Shown in pieces: positions 41,687 through 51,960 of a DNA stretch of 64,000 nucleotides. The notes beneath the pieces are model-generated. The model saw only the letters and a list, made by a program, of their open reading frames with translations. It made no database searches and was not told the DNA's origin. The stretch is from Sphingopyxis sp. (GTDB taxonomy: Bacteria > Pseudomonadota > Alphaproteobacteria > Sphingomonadales > Sphingomonadaceae), in NCBI GenBank assembly GCA_030148985.1, contig JASBSJ010000052.1, positions 1 to 64,000 of the forward strand, in the 5' to 3' direction. The first letter of the stretch is position 1, and the number at the start of each line of letters is the position of its first letter. The position numbers and the translations under genes are program-made.

Positions 41687-43000
41687 ATGCAGATGGACGA
41701 TATGATCATCATCAGCGTCGACGATCATGCGATCGAGCCGCCCGAAGCCTTCATCCGCCATTATCCCGAAGGAAAGAAGGATCGCGCCCCGCATATCGTC
41801 CAAGAAAATGGCAAGGACATCTGGCTGTGGAACGGACAGCGCTTTCCGACCATCGGGCTGAATGCCGTGGTCGGCCGTCCGCGCAGCGAATATGGCATGG
41901 AACCGAGCGCCTTCGATCAGCTTCGCCCCGGCACCTATGATCCCAAGCTGCGCGTCGATGACATGAACGCCAACGGCGTGCTCGCCTCGCTGAATTTCCC
42001 GACCATGCCAAGCTTTGCCGGCGGTACCTTTGTGAGCATGGCTCAAAAGGCGCCCGAAGAAGCGCTACTCGCCTGCCGCGCCTGGAACGACTGGCATGTC
42101 CAGGAGTGGTGCGCCGCTGCGCCGGGACGCTTCATCCCGATGTGCCTCATTCCCATGTGGGATATGGACGAAACCTTGAAAGAACTGAAGCGGATGAGCG
42201 ACCTTGGCGTCCATGCCGTCAGCTTTTCCGACAATCCGGCCAATATTGGACTGCCCAGCATTCATAATGAATATTGGGAACCATTCTGGGCTGCCTGTTC
42301 GGACTATAAGATGGTGATCAACTGTCATATCGGCACCGGCGCGCGCGCCATGCATCCATCCAGCGAAAGCCCGATCGATGCCTGGATCACCGCGATGCCG
42401 ATTTCGATCGCCAATTCGGCGGCCGACTGGACCTTTGCGACATTCTGGCAACGCTATCCCGAACTGCGAATGGCGCTGTCGGAAGGCGGCATCGGCTGGA
42501 TCCCCTATTTCCTGGAACGCGCCGACTTCACCCACGAACATCATCACGAATGGACCTACACCGATTTCCGCGGCGAGCGGCCGTCCGACCTGTTCAAACG
42601 GCATATCATCTGCTGTTTCATCGACGACCAGTTTGGGGTGAAAAATCTGGAATATATGAACGAGGACATGGTCGCTTATGAATGCGACTATCCGCATTCG
42701 GATACGGTGTGGCCCAATGTTCCAGAATATCTGTGGGCGTCGGTCAACGGCCTGCCCAGGGAAACGATCGACAAGATCACGCACAAGAATGTGATGCGCG
42801 AATATAGCTTCGACGCCTTTGCCCTGAATGGCGGACGCGAAAACTGCACCGTCGCGCACCTGCGCGAACTGGGCAAGGATGTCGACGTCAGCCCGCGGCA
42901 CAATCTGGGCGGGTTGAAAACCGAAAGCATGGATGCGATCGGCAAGGCCAAACGCCCGGTGACGTCGGGCGACATCGAACGCATGTTCGCATCGGCCTGA
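41687..43000 (+). CDS. Amidohydrolase-2 family metal-dependent hydrolase or decarboxylase, copy 1
   Basis: 437 aa from ATG 41687, seven bases after GAGGAG. The metal motif near the N-terminus is SVDDHAIEPPEAF (D-x-H type). Later ligands are in INCHIGTGARAMHP and YECDYPHSDTVWPNV. This ACMSD-like family includes non-oxidative decarboxylases and hydrolases of small acids. It opens the operon amidohydrolase-P450-ALDH-CoA transferase-Gfo/Idh and stands beside the TetR-type operator. Its relative at 61010-62128 is shorter by 65 residues. Confidence 0.87.
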   Translation: MQMDDMIIISVDDHAIEPPEAFIRHYPEGKKDRAPHIVQENGKDIWLWNGQRFPTIGLNAVVGRPRSEYGMEPSAFDQLRPGTYDPKLRVDDMNANGVLASLNFPTMPSFAGGTFVSMAQKAPEEALLACRAWNDWHVQEWCAAAPGRFIPMCLIPMWDMDETLKELKRMSDLGVHAVSFSDNPANIGLPSIHNEYWEPFWAACSDYKMVINCHIGTGARAMHPSSESPIDAWITAMPISIANSAADWTFATFWQRYPELRMALSEGGIGWIPYFLERADFTHEHHHEWTYTDFRGERPSDLFKRHIICCFIDDQFGVKNLEYMNEDMVAYECDYPHSDTVWPNVPEYLWASVNGLPRETIDKITHKNVMREYSFDAFALNGGRENCTVAHLRELGKDVDVSPRHNLGGLKTESMDAIGKAKRPVTSGDIERMFASA

Positions 43001-43003
43001 ACG

Positions 43004-44281
43004 ATGGCCAGTCTTGCCGAACGCTGTCCGGTGGCACGGGCGGGCGCCGATGCCCCGCCCGCCCCCGCGCATGTACCGCCCGAGCTTGTGCTCGACACCC
43101 GCTTCGCGGCGGGCATCGTCCCTAACGACCTGGTCGAGCCCTATCGCCCCATGGACGTGGCGCGCGACGAAGCCTTTCCGCGCATCCATTATTATCCCTG
43201 GCCGATCAGCGGCAACCGCCACGGCGCGTGGGTCGTGACCCGATATGAGGATATTCGCCGCGTCTATGAGGATAACGAGCTTTTCTCCTCCGAAGGCGTC
43301 GCCCAGTTCCAGGCGCTGGCGGGCGAGACCTTTCCGTCGATCCCGCTTGGCATCGATCCGCCCGATCATGGCCGTTACCGCAAGTTCCTGAACCCCTGGT
43401 TCACCCCCGTTGCGATGAATGCGCGCGAGCCGCGCATCCGCGAGATCATCGGCGGGATGATCGACCAGTTCGCCGACAAGGGCGAGGTCGATATTGCTTA
43501 TGATTTCGGTCGCGTGTTCCCGGTGCGCGTCTTTCTGGACCTGATGGGTTTCCCTTTCACCATGTTCGACCAGTTCCTCGACTGGGAATTCGCCATTCTG
43601 CACGACGACCGGATCGAGAAGAAAGTGGAGGCGCTGACAGGTGTTCTGGCCTATCTGCGCGGCTTCATCACCGACAAGCAGGCCAGTCCGGATGAAAATC
43701 TGGGCAGCTATATCGCCAATGGTTCGATCGACGGCGTCCCGCTCACCGACGATGAAAAGATCGGCATGACGTGGTTCCTGTGGCTGGGCGGTCTCGATAC
43801 CGTCGCCTCGACGGTCAGCCAGATGTTCCGCCGTTTCGCGATGCACCCACAGCTTCAGAAACAGATCCGCGAGGACAAGTCGCTGATCAACTCCGCGGTC
43901 GAGGAATTTCTCCGCACCCAGCCACTCGTCAATTCGGGACGCAAGGTGAAGCGTGATTTCGAATGGCACGGCGTACAGATCAAGGCGGGTGACTGGGTGA
44001 CGGCATTCAACACATCGGGGAACTTTGACGCCCAACAATTTGAATGTCCGCACAAATTTGATCCAGCGCGCAAGAACAACCGACATTTCACGCTGGCCGG
44101 GGGGGTGCATATCTGTCTGGGCGCGCATCTGGCTCGGCGCGAGCTTCGCGTACTCCTCGACGAATGGTTCACCCGTATCCCGCACGAGTTCCGCGTACGC
44201 GAGGGCGCGGATACAACGGTGGTGCCCAGCCTGCTGTCGATCCGCAATCTGCCTATCGTGTGGGACAACAAGGCTGCCTGA
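43004..44281 (+). CDS. Cytochrome P450
   Basis: 425 aa, soluble bacterial type. The I-helix oxygen region is LWLGGLDTVAST (G262-T266, with the acidic Asp kept), the K-helix ExxR is E301-F-L-R304, and the haem loop TLAGGVHICLGAHLARRE has the thiolate C371. The usual Phe seven residues before Cys is Leu364. The role is likely hydroxylation of an unactivated carbon of the pathway substrate, feeding the aldehyde dehydrogenase that follows. No ferredoxin gene is next to it, so electrons must come from elsewhere. The start is 4 bp after the amidohydrolase stop. Confidence 0.93.
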   Translation: MASLAERCPVARAGADAPPAPAHVPPELVLDTRFAAGIVPNDLVEPYRPMDVARDEAFPRIHYYPWPISGNRHGAWVVTRYEDIRRVYEDNELFSSEGVAQFQALAGETFPSIPLGIDPPDHGRYRKFLNPWFTPVAMNAREPRIREIIGGMIDQFADKGEVDIAYDFGRVFPVRVFLDLMGFPFTMFDQFLDWEFAILHDDRIEKKVEALTGVLAYLRGFITDKQASPDENLGSYIANGSIDGVPLTDDEKIGMTWFLWLGGLDTVASTVSQMFRRFAMHPQLQKQIREDKSLINSAVEEFLRTQPLVNSGRKVKRDFEWHGVQIKAGDWVTAFNTSGNFDAQQFECPHKFDPARKNNRHFTLAGGVHICLGAHLARRELRVLLDEWFTRIPHEFRVREGADTTVVPSLLSIRNLPIVWDNKAA

Positions 44282-44294
44282 CAAGGAAATAGGA

Positions 44295-45770
44295 ATGCCA
44301 TTTCTGAAATATGCCGACGCCATCTATGTGGGCGGCGAATGGGAGAAGACCGACCAGCGCGAGGCGGTGATCAACCCCGCGGACGAAAGCCTGCTGATCG
44401 AGGCGCCAGTCGGCAGCGCGCGGCAGGTCGAAGCCGCAATCGGCGCTGCTCGCCATGCTTTCGACAAAAGCGACTGGCCGCATCTGCCCGTCGCCGAACG
44501 GCAGAAAATCCTGACCCGCTTTCTGGACGCGCTCGATGCCCGCAAGGGGGCAATCGTCGATATGATCGTTGCCGAGGCAGGCGCGACGCGGATGCTGGCG
44601 GAATTCCTGCAATATGGCATTCCGATGAAACATGCGCGGCGCACGGTGGAACTGGCATCGCGACCCGCCGTCACCTCGCTGCCCATCGAACTCACCCCGA
44701 ACGCGCAGGGACGTACAACGCTGGGCACTGGCGTTGTCAGCCGCGAACCAATCGGGGTGGTGGCCGCCATCTCCCCCTATAATTTCCCCTTCTTCCTCAA
44801 TGTCGGCAAAGTCGTTCCGGCACTTGCTGTGGGCTGCACGGTGGTTCTGAAACCATCGCCCTACACCCCTATGGAAGCGCTGATCCTGGGCGAAATCGCC
44901 GACGAAGTGGGATTGCCGAAAGGCGTGCTCAGCATCGTTACCGGCGACATCGAAACCGGCAAGCTGCTCACCACCGACCCGCGCGTCGATCTGGTGCATT
45001 TCACCGGGTCGGACAAGGTCGGTGCGATGATCCAGGCGCAGGCAGCGCCGACGCTGAAGCGGATCGTGATGGAGTTGGGCGGCAAGTCGGCGCTGATCGT
45101 CCGCAGCGACGCGGACATCCAGAAGGCCGCCGCCGCGGGATTGATGGGCTTTACCACCCACTGCGGTCAGGGTTGCGCCCTCACCACCCGCCATTTGGTC
45201 CACAACAGTGTCCGCCCGCAATTTGTCGAGGCGCTGAAAGCGATGCTGGCGCATATCAAGATCGGTAACCCCGCCGACCCCGCGGTCAATTACGGCCCGT
45301 TGATCCGCGAAGTCGCGCGCAAGCGCACCGAGGACTATGTCGCAATCGCCCGCGACGAAGGCGCGACGCTGGTGTCGGGCGGCAAACGGCCGGAAGGGCT
45401 GGACAAGGGCTTTTATTTCGAGCCGACGCTGTTCGACGACGTCAAGAATGACAGCCGGCTGGCCCAGGAAGAGGTTTTCGGGCCGATCGGGGCGGTCATC
45501 GGTTTCGACGATGACGAAGAGGCGATTGCGCTGGCCAATGCCAGCGATTTCGGACTGTCCGGCGCGATCTATTCCGCCGATGCCGGGCAAGCCTATCGCA
45601 TGGCACTCAAAATCCGGACCGGCGGGGTATCGATCAATGGCGGCGCCGGAACGATGCAGTCCGATTCCCCCTTCGGCGGCATCAAGCGGTCGGGCTACGG
45701 CCGCGAATATGGCGAAGATGGCCTGAATGAATTCACCTATCAAAAGGTGATCGGTTTCCACGCCGAATAG
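44295..45770 (+). CDS. NAD(P)-dependent aldehyde dehydrogenase
   Basis: 491 aa from ATG 44295 after ACAAGGAAATAGGA. ALDH motifs: the ISPYNFPF Asn of the oxyanion hole, [10 protein letters not shown] equivalent ([13 protein letters not shown]) with the general-base Glu, and the catalytic Cys in THCGQGCAL. The C-terminal part has [13 protein letters not shown] and [14 protein letters not shown]. It would oxidise an aldehyde formed after P450 hydroxylation to the acid used by an acyl-CoA synthetase. Coupling to a P450 supports this order. The spacing to the P450 is 13 bp. Confidence 0.93.
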   Translation: MPFLKYADAIYVGGEWEKTDQREAVINPADESLLIEAPVGSARQVEAAIGAARHAFDKSDWPHLPVAERQKILTRFLDALDARKGAIVDMIVAEAGATRMLAEFLQYGIPMKHARRTVELASRPAVTSLPIELTPNAQGRTTLGTGVVSREPIGVVAAISPYNFPFFLNVGKVVPALAVGCTVVLKPSPYTPMEALILGEIADEVGLPKGVLSIVTGDIETGKLLTTDPRVDLVHFTGSDKVGAMIQAQAAPTLKRIVMELGGKSALIVRSDADIQKAAAAGLMGFTTHCGQGCALTTRHLVHNSVRPQFVEALKAMLAHIKIGNPADPAVNYGPLIREVARKRTEDYVAIARDEGATLVSGGKRPEGLDKGFYFEPTLFDDVKNDSRLAQEEVFGPIGAVIGFDDDEEAIALANASDFGLSGAIYSADAGQAYRMALKIRTGGVSINGGAGTMQSDSPFGGIKRSGYGREYGEDGLNEFTYQKVIGFHAE

Positions 45771-45784
45771 GAAAAGGACGAGGC

Positions 45785-47017
45785 ATGACCAAGGTAATGG
45801 AAGGCGTCCGCGTCCTGGAGGTCGCACAGTTCACCTTCGTGCCGGCAGCGGGCGGCGTGATGACCGACTGGGGCGCCGATGTGATCAAGATCGAGCATCC
45901 CGTGCGCGGCGACGCACAGCGCGGCATCCAGATGCTGCAACGGCTGGCGGTCAATCCGCAGCGATCGTCGCTGATGCAGCATCCCAATCGGGGTAAACGC
46001 AGCGTAGGCATCGACATTTCGACCGAAGAAGGCCGCGAGCTGCTGTACGAGATTGCCAAGACCGCCGATGTATTTCTGACCAACTATCTGCCATCGGCGC
46101 GGCAGAAACTGAAGATCGATATCGAGCATATCCGCGCGGCCAACCCCGACATCATTTATGTCCGTGGCAGCGCCTTTGGCGACAAGGGGCCGGAACGCGA
46201 CAAGGGCGGGTTCGATTCCACCGCTTATTGGGCGCGCGGCGGATCGGCGGTGCTCGTAACGCCGAAGGCGCTCGACGGCCCTTTGACCCAGCCCGGCCCG
46301 GCTTATGGCGACACTATCGGGGGCATGAACATCGCAGGCGGCATCGCGGCGGCCCTGTTCCACCGCGAACGCACCGGCGAAGCTACCGAAGTCGATGTAT
46401 CGCTGCTTTCATCGGGCATATGGGCCACCGCTTGCTCGGTCGATGTCGCGATGGAGCTGGGCAAGGATCCCTTCGAAAACCAGATGCCCGGCGGCGCCCA
46501 AGCGGTCGGCACCAACCCTTTCATGGGCGTGTTCAAGACATCGGACGGAAAATTCATCAACCTGACCGTGCTGTCGCCCGGCCCCTATATCGAGGATGTA
46601 TTCGGCCATTTGGGTATTCCGGAGGCGGCAAAGGACGACCGCTTTTCGACCGCCGAAGCGATCATGGCGAACGCAGCCGAAGCCTACCCGCTCGTCAAGG
46701 AGGCGATCGCGGCAAAACCCTTCGATTATTGGACCCGGCAGCTCAAGACGATGAAGGGTCAATGGGCGGCCTACCAATCGGTGCACGATGTTGCCAGCGA
46801 CGAACAGGTGCTGGCGAACGACCTGATTTTCGAGGTCGAGAGCGCCGATGGCGGCGCCCCGATCCGGCTGGTCGCCAATCCGGTGCAGTTCAATCGCGCG
46901 GGCGTTGAAAACTCTCGCGCACCGGAAGCTTCCGAACATACCGAATTGTTCCTGATGGAGCTGGGCCTCGATTGGGACCGGATCGAAGCGCTGAAATCCA
47001 CCAAGGCCATCGCCTGA
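45785..47017 (+). CDS. Class III (CaiB/BaiF family) CoA-transferase
   Basis: 410 aa, standard length. N-terminus [30 protein letters not shown] is family-typical (given in part). The catalytic Asp lies in [13 protein letters not shown]. Further landmarks are GRNIG-like [13 protein letters not shown] and [21 protein letters not shown] (given in part). It moves CoA between acids without ATP. With the aldehyde dehydrogenase upstream, it may activate the acid product. Start ATG 45785 after GGAAAAGGACGAGGC. Confidence 0.92.
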   Translation: MTKVMEGVRVLEVAQFTFVPAAGGVMTDWGADVIKIEHPVRGDAQRGIQMLQRLAVNPQRSSLMQHPNRGKRSVGIDISTEEGRELLYEIAKTADVFLTNYLPSARQKLKIDIEHIRAANPDIIYVRGSAFGDKGPERDKGGFDSTAYWARGGSAVLVTPKALDGPLTQPGPAYGDTIGGMNIAGGIAAALFHRERTGEATEVDVSLLSSGIWATACSVDVAMELGKDPFENQMPGGAQAVGTNPFMGVFKTSDGKFINLTVLSPGPYIEDVFGHLGIPEAAKDDRFSTAEAIMANAAEAYPLVKEAIAAKPFDYWTRQLKTMKGQWAAYQSVHDVASDEQVLANDLIFEVESADGGAPIRLVANPVQFNRAGVENSRAPEASEHTELFLMELGLDWDRIEALKSTKAIA

Positions 47018-47030
47018 CAGGGAGCGGGAT

Positions 47031-48140
47031 ATGACTGCCCCGCTTCGCGTCGGGATCATCAGCGCCGCGTGGGGCGCAAAGGCGCACCTACCCGCCTGGC
47101 GCAGCCTGGACGGCGTCGAAGTGACGGCGATCTGCACCTCACGACCCGAAACCGCCGCCAAGGCGGCCGCCGAATTCGGCGTTGCGCGCGCCTTCCACGA
47201 TTTCCGTGCAATGGCCGCCGACCCGGACATCGACATCGTCGATTGCGGTACTCGGCCGGCGCTTCGCCACGATATGGTGATGGCCGCACTGGACGCGGGC
47301 AAACATGTCTATAACGGCATTCCGTTCGCGAAAGACCTGGCCGACGCGCGGGCAATGGCCGATGCGTGGCGGCGGACGGGAACCGTTGCGGTCGTCGATG
47401 CCTTCATGCAGGCTGTTCCGGCGATCTCACAGATGAAGGCGATGATCGACGCCGGATGGATCGGCGACCTGTTCGGCGCCGATGTCGCGTTCGAGGTGCC
47501 GCTGTTCAGCGCAGCGCAGACCAATGTGCCCGGCTATGTTTGGTTTGCCGATGCCGCCAATGGCGCGAGTGCTGGCCGAAATCTGGGCAGCCATATGGTG
47601 CATCTGCTGGTGCATTTCTTCGGCCCGGTGGCTTCGGCCGCCTCCGACCAGTCGCTGGCGCTGAAAGCGTGGCCGGTCGACGGCGGAGTGATCGCGCCCG
47701 AGGTGCCCGACCGCGCATCGGTGTTGCTCCGCCACGGATCGGGCCTGCCGACGCGGATGGAAGCGAACTGGTGCAAGATCGGCGGCGAGGGTTTTCGCTT
47801 TTCGGTTTGGGGATCGAAAGGGCGGCTCGAGGCCCGCGCCCCCGTGTTTCCGATGGCACATGACACGCGACTGACCGGCACACAGGATCCGGCGCTGGGC
47901 CGTGCGCCGATGGCCGAGATCGAGATCGATCCCAGCCATCGGACCGTCCCTCGCTGTCATGCGGTCGCCGACCGGCCCGAAACGGGCCTGCTCGCATTAG
48001 CGGCGATCTTTGCGTCGATGCGTGATGCGATCGGTGGCAAGGGCACCGCCGCGCCCGATTTTGCACAGGCGCTGCATGTTCACGAAGTGATCGAGGCCGC
48101 AGCAGTGGCGAGCGATGAGCGGCGGTGGATCGACCTTTAA
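47031..48140 (+). CDS. Gfo/Idh/MocA family oxidoreductase lacking the EKP lysine
   Basis: 369 aa. The N-terminal Rossmann domain starts RVGIISAAWGAKAHLPAW and continues VTAICTSRPETAAKAA and DIDIVDCGTRPALRHDM. At the position of the usual E-K-P catalytic motif (after GKHV) the sequence is YNGIPFAKD, so the motif Lys is absent. The C-terminal alpha/beta domain is present (LGSHMVHLLVHFFGPV). NAD(P) binding is likely, but normal sugar-type hydride transfer is uncertain. Last gene of the P450 operon, converging on the thiolase-like gene. Confidence 0.85.
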   Translation: MTAPLRVGIISAAWGAKAHLPAWRSLDGVEVTAICTSRPETAAKAAAEFGVARAFHDFRAMAADPDIDIVDCGTRPALRHDMVMAALDAGKHVYNGIPFAKDLADARAMADAWRRTGTVAVVDAFMQAVPAISQMKAMIDAGWIGDLFGADVAFEVPLFSAAQTNVPGYVWFADAANGASAGRNLGSHMVHLLVHFFGPVASAASDQSLALKAWPVDGGVIAPEVPDRASVLLRHGSGLPTRMEANWCKIGGEGFRFSVWGSKGRLEARAPVFPMAHDTRLTGTQDPALGRAPMAEIEIDPSHRTVPRCHAVADRPETGLLALAAIFASMRDAIGGKGTAAPDFAQALHVHEVIEAAAVASDERRWIDL

Positions 48141-48187
48141 GCTCCGGCGGAAATCAGCAAGCGCCTCCATCCAGGCCGCAGCGCCTT

Positions 48188-49357
48188 CTAGTCCCGCCTG
48201 ATCAGCATCGACCCCGCGATAAACCCGCCACCCATTCCGCAGACTGCGGCTTTGGCATCCTTTACTTGGCGGCCGCCGCCTTCGCCCCATAGCTGGGTGC
48301 AGGCTTCGTGCAGCAGGCCAAAGCCGTGCAAGCGTCCGCCCGACAACTGACCGCCGCCGGTATTGACGGGATAGCGTCCACCGGGGCCGATATGGCCCTC
48401 TGCGATGAAATCCTTTGCTTCGCCATGACCGCAGAAGCCGAATGCCTCCAGCCAATAGGGCACGAAAATGCTGAAGCCGTCATAAAGGGCGAGCACGTCG
48501 ATGTCGGTCGGCTTCATATCGGTGCGCGACCACAGGTCGGCGCAGGCATCATGCGCACCCATTGTCGTCAGGTCGGCGCGCTGGTCCCAGGTCTCCTGCG
48601 ATTCGAGTGCCGCTCCCATCGCCTCGATGGTCAACGGCGCCCGTGCGCAATCCTTTGCGGCGTCGGCGGCCGAGACGATGACCACGCACGCCCCGTCGAT
48701 CGGCACGTCGCAATCGAAAAGCCCCAGAGGTGAGGAGATCATCCGAGCGTCCAGATAATCCTCCATCGTCAGCGGCGCCTGCATCACCGAAGCGGGATTG
48801 TGCCGGGCGAAAGCGCGCTGGCCGGTGGCGACCATCCCCAAATGCTCTCGCGTCATTCCGAATTCGTGAAAATAGCGCGTCGCCATCCAACCCGCCCAGT
48901 TCGACGCCGACATGGCATTGGCGGGAACCAGATAGCTATACCAGCCGCCAAGCCGCGCTCGGCCCGATCCGGGAATGCTGGCGCGCTGCGCCGCGGTTTG
49001 CGAACTGCTTTCGGTAAGCGCGCGAAAGCAAAGAACATGCCGCGCCTGTCCCGTCGCGACCGCCATCGCCGCGACCATGATCGGCGCCATCTGTGAGGGG
49101 CCATCCGGAATTGCGCCGTGCCAGCGGGTCTTGAGGCCCAGCGCATTGCGGACTTCGCCCGTACCCAGCGGGGACATCCCGGGCGAATTGTCCGCCTTTC
49201 CGGGATAGGTGCAAATGCCGTCGATGTCGGCTCTTGTCAGTCCGGCGCTGTCCAGCGCACGCTTGGCGGCTTCGACCAGATGCAGCATTGCGGGGCGCCC
49301 GGTCTTTCGGCCGATGTCGGACATGCCGACCCCGGTGATCGCAGCGTTCATGCTCAT
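48188..49357 (-). CDS. Thiolase-like / lipid-transfer protein (Ltp2-like aldolase candidate), copy 2
   Basis: 389 aa from ATG 49357, in ATGA overlap with its DUF35 partner. It starts AAITGVGMSDIGRK. The nucleophile strand has TRWHGAIPDGPSQMAP and no Cys; the C-terminal loop is VNTGGGQLSGGRLHGFG. It is clearly the sister of copy 1 (same HEACTQLWG motif). A retro-aldolase or carboligase role on an acyl-CoA is inferred. End of the minus operon SDR-MFS-DUF35-thiolase. Confidence 0.83.
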   Translation of the reverse strand: MSMNAAITGVGMSDIGRKTGRPAMLHLVEAAKRALDSAGLTRADIDGICTYPGKADNSPGMSPLGTGEVRNALGLKTRWHGAIPDGPSQMAPIMVAAMAVATGQARHVLCFRALTESSSQTAAQRASIPGSGRARLGGWYSYLVPANAMSASNWAGWMATRYFHEFGMTREHLGMVATGQRAFARHNPASVMQAPLTMEDYLDARMISSPLGLFDCDVPIDGACVVIVSAADAAKDCARAPLTIEAMGAALESQETWDQRADLTTMGAHDACADLWSRTDMKPTDIDVLALYDGFSIFVPYWLEAFGFCGHGEAKDFIAEGHIGPGGRYPVNTGGGQLSGGRLHGFGLLHEACTQLWGEGGGRQVKDAKAAVCGMGGGFIAGSMLIRRD

Positions 49358-49749
49358 TGGACCGGCTCCCACTGCGGAAACCAGATGTCATCGACCGCAT
49401 GGAAAACCGCGCGCATCCGCTGACCGATATGGACCGTTTCAGGAGGGGCATTCACCACCTCGGCGGTAATGCGGACACCCGGCGCCTCGTCGAGGTCGAC
49501 AACCGCGAGGGCAAAGGGCACGGCCATTCCCGGCGCCCAGGGCTGGTGGTTGACGGTAAAGCTGTAGACCGTACCGGTGCCGGGGACAGCCCGGCTCTTC
49601 ACCGCCGTGCCCCAGCATTTGGGGCAGACGAGCTGCGGCGGATGAATGGCATGATTGCAGTCGTCGCAGCGCGCGATCAGCAAATCGCCCTGCGCGCCGC
49701 CGGTCCAGAAGGCGGTATTTTCCGGTGTGAGTTCGGGAAGAGGTCTCAT
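49354..49749 (-). CDS. DUF35 OB-fold/zinc-ribbon partner, copy 2
   Basis: 131 aa from ATG 49749, overlapping the MFS stop (49746-49749). The zinc ribbon is CDDCNHAIHPPQLVCPKC. The OB-fold part has GTGTVYSFTVNHQPWAPG and FALAVVDLDEAPGVRITAE. It is the expected acyl-CoA-binding partner for the thiolase-like protein next to it. Confidence 0.9.
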   Translation of the reverse strand: MRPLPELTPENTAFWTGGAQGDLLIARCDDCNHAIHPPQLVCPKCWGTAVKSRAVPGTGTVYSFTVNHQPWAPGMAVPFALAVVDLDEAPGVRITAEVVNAPPETVHIGQRMRAVFHAVDDIWFPQWEPVQ

Positions 49750-51140
49750 GGCGTTTCCCTGATGGTGCGGGGGAGAAGGAAGGCGATCAGGATCGCACCG
49801 ACGCACAGCGCGACGATCGCCATAACGGCGAGATCATATGAAAAGGGCGAGGGATAAACCTCGTCCCCGCGGCGAACGACATCCACCGCGAGCAGTGTCG
49901 TGACCATCTGGGCACCGATGCCCAGGAAAAGCTGGCGAATGACCGTCAGCATTCCCGAAATTTCGCTGATCCGTTCGGGCGGCGATGCCTGTGCGATGAT
50001 CGTCGGCGCGACCGAAAAGAGCATTGTGGCGCCGAAGGAAATCAGGATGAGCTGTGCGACAACCATCGGAAAACTGTTCACATCGACCAGGAACCAGACG
50101 AGCCAGCCCGCGGTGGTAAGCACGCCGCCGACAATGAGCGCAAACCGGCCGCCGCCGCGCCCCGCGAGCCAGCCCCCGAGCGGCCCTGCGAAAGTCGAGC
50201 TGAGATTGGAAGGCAGCTTCGCAAGGCCCGCCAGCGTCGCCGAAAACCCCAGCCCCGCGACGGTCCAGGTCGGCGCCTGCATCAGCAGGGAGAAAAAGAC
50301 GGTGATCTGGAGCGTCCCCATCGAAACCAGCGCTGTCACCGCTCCGCCAATCGCGATCGTGCGATTCGAAAAGCTGCGGACCGCGATGAGCGGATTGGGG
50401 CTGGCAAGGCTTTGCCGCATCCACCACACCAGCAGCAAGGCGCCCGCCAACAGCGGCCCCAGCGTCCATGCGCTTGCCCAGCCCCACGTCTTGCCCATGC
50501 TGAAATAAACGAGGACGAGCGCCACTCCGGGGGCAAAGGCCAATCCCGAAATCCAGTCTACCGGGGCGCCGCCATATTGACGCGGCGAGGCTGGAACGAA
50601 AGCGCGGGTGGCGAGTGCAGCGGTCACACAAAGGCTCGCGCTGGCAAAAAATATGCCGTGCCAGTTGAAGCTATCAACGATCATTCCGCCGACGACAAGC
50701 CCCGCCGCCGTGCCAATCGATGCACCGGAGATCATCAATCCGATGCCCATCGGCGCCCGGTCTCTGGGCATGTTTTCATGCACCAGCCCGATACAGAGCG
50801 GCAGGATTGCGCCCGTAACGCCCTGCATCAGGCGGCCTGCCAAAAGGAGAGGAAAGTTGGTCGACAGCGCGCTGATCAGCGAACCGATCGCGCCGATCGC
50901 CAATACGACGATCAGCGTCTGGCGCCGACCGAACAGGTCGCCGAGGCGGCCGACCACTGCGGCAATCGCCGCGCCGACAATGAGATAGCCGGTGATCAGC
51001 CAACCCACCATTGCGGGATTGCCGAAATCCTCGACCAGCCGCTTGAGTGCAGCAAGGATCATCGCCGTTTCGAACGATCCGGTGACTTCCGCGACCCAAA
51101 GGGCGCCGATCAACAGCGGCAGGTTGCGCCGGTCTCCCAC
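49746..51140 (-). CDS. MFS transporter (DHA2-like)
   Basis: 464 aa from GTG 51140, one base after the SDR stop. About 12-14 helices; the loop 2-3 motif is GRLGDLFGRRQTL and the helix 5 motif is GASIGTAAGLVVGG. The TM2 side has FGNPAMVGWLITGYLI, common in DHA2 multidrug members. Its place in an operon with an SDR and the DUF35/thiolase pair suggests uptake or export of a pathway compound; direction is not shown. Promoter control is by the upstream SDR promoter (operator at 51961). Confidence 0.87.
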   Translation of the reverse strand: MGDRRNLPLLIGALWVAEVTGSFETAMILAALKRLVEDFGNPAMVGWLITGYLIVGAAIAAVVGRLGDLFGRRQTLIVVLAIGAIGSLISALSTNFPLLLAGRLMQGVTGAILPLCIGLVHENMPRDRAPMGIGLMISGASIGTAAGLVVGGMIVDSFNWHGIFFASASLCVTAALATRAFVPASPRQYGGAPVDWISGLAFAPGVALVLVYFSMGKTWGWASAWTLGPLLAGALLLVWWMRQSLASPNPLIAVRSFSNRTIAIGGAVTALVSMGTLQITVFFSLLMQAPTWTVAGLGFSATLAGLAKLPSNLSSTFAGPLGGWLAGRGGGRFALIVGGVLTTAGWLVWFLVDVNSFPMVVAQLILISFGATMLFSVAPTIIAQASPPERISEISGMLTVIRQLFLGIGAQMVTTLLAVDVVRRGDEVYPSPFSYDLAVMAIVALCVGAILIAFLLPRTIRETP

Positions 51141-51141
51141 C

Positions 51142-51924
51142 CTATTCGGCTACCTGCTTTGCTCCCTCGGGCGCCCCTTCCTGCGCGGCGCGCACCTCGA
51201 TCAGATCGACGCCGATGTCGGCAGGCAGACCGATTACGGCCAGCAAGGCTTCGGCCATCGATTCCGGGGTTGCCGATTCCCCGCTCATCGCGGCGTGACC
51301 GGTTTCGACGATTTTCTTGTAAAAGGCGGCAATGGTTTCCTGTGACCAGGCTTTCCCGCCTGAACCGCCCTTTACGGATCCCGAGCGCAATATGGTGACG
51401 CGAATATTGTCGGATCGCAGCTCGTCGCGCAGCCCGTTGCATAAGGTTTCAACCGCTGCCTTTGTCGCAGCATAAAGCGCCAGCATCGGAAAAGGCATTC
51501 GCACCGATTCACTGCTGATCGCGACGACCTGTCCCCTGGTGGCGCGCAGGTGCGGAATGCTGGCGCGGATCAGCCAGGAAACCCCCAGAATATTGATATC
51601 GACATGGTTGCGGATGATGTCGTCGCTGCCTTGCTCGAAAGCGAAGGGGTGATAGACGGCGGCGTTGGCGATCACCACGTCGAGGCGGCCGAACGCCTCG
51701 ACCGCACGTGCAACGGCATCATTGACGGCATCAGGGGCCGTGACGTCGCAAGGCAGAGCCAGCACGTCCTCCCCAAATTCATCGGCCAGCGAGCCCAGTT
51801 CGTCGGAAGGCCGCGCGAGGCAGGCGACACGCATCCCGTTTTCCACCAGGGCGGCAACGAAATGCCGCCCCATTCCCTTTGACGCGCCGGTTACGACCGC
51901 AACCTTGCCAGCCAGCCTTTCCAT
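51142..51924 (-). CDS. Short-chain dehydrogenase/reductase
   Basis: 260 aa. Classical SDR: the cofactor loop VTGASKGMGRHF, then NAAVYHPF, the catalytic Ser in VVAISSESVRMP, and Y-x-x-x-K as YAATKAAVETL. The ARPSDE after the second strand suggests NADP(H) preference through Arg. It would act on a hydroxyl or keto group of a pathway intermediate. First gene of the - operon; its start is 36 bp from the palindrome at 51961-51975. Confidence 0.92.
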   Translation of the reverse strand: MERLAGKVAVVTGASKGMGRHFVAALVENGMRVACLARPSDELGSLADEFGEDVLALPCDVTAPDAVNDAVARAVEAFGRLDVVIANAAVYHPFAFEQGSDDIIRNHVDINILGVSWLIRASIPHLRATRGQVVAISSESVRMPFPMLALYAATKAAVETLCNGLRDELRSDNIRVTILRSGSVKGGSGGKAWSQETIAAFYKKIVETGHAAMSGESATPESMAEALLAVIGLPADIGVDLIEVRAAQEGAPEGAKQVAE

Positions 51925-51960
51925 CCCGAATCCCCAATTTCCGTGTTTTTCTTGTTATTT

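Noticed and set aside
42065-44323. 752-codon - strand open frame opposite amidohydrolase and P450
   Set aside because: Both opposing genes have complete motif sets; the frame crosses their boundary.
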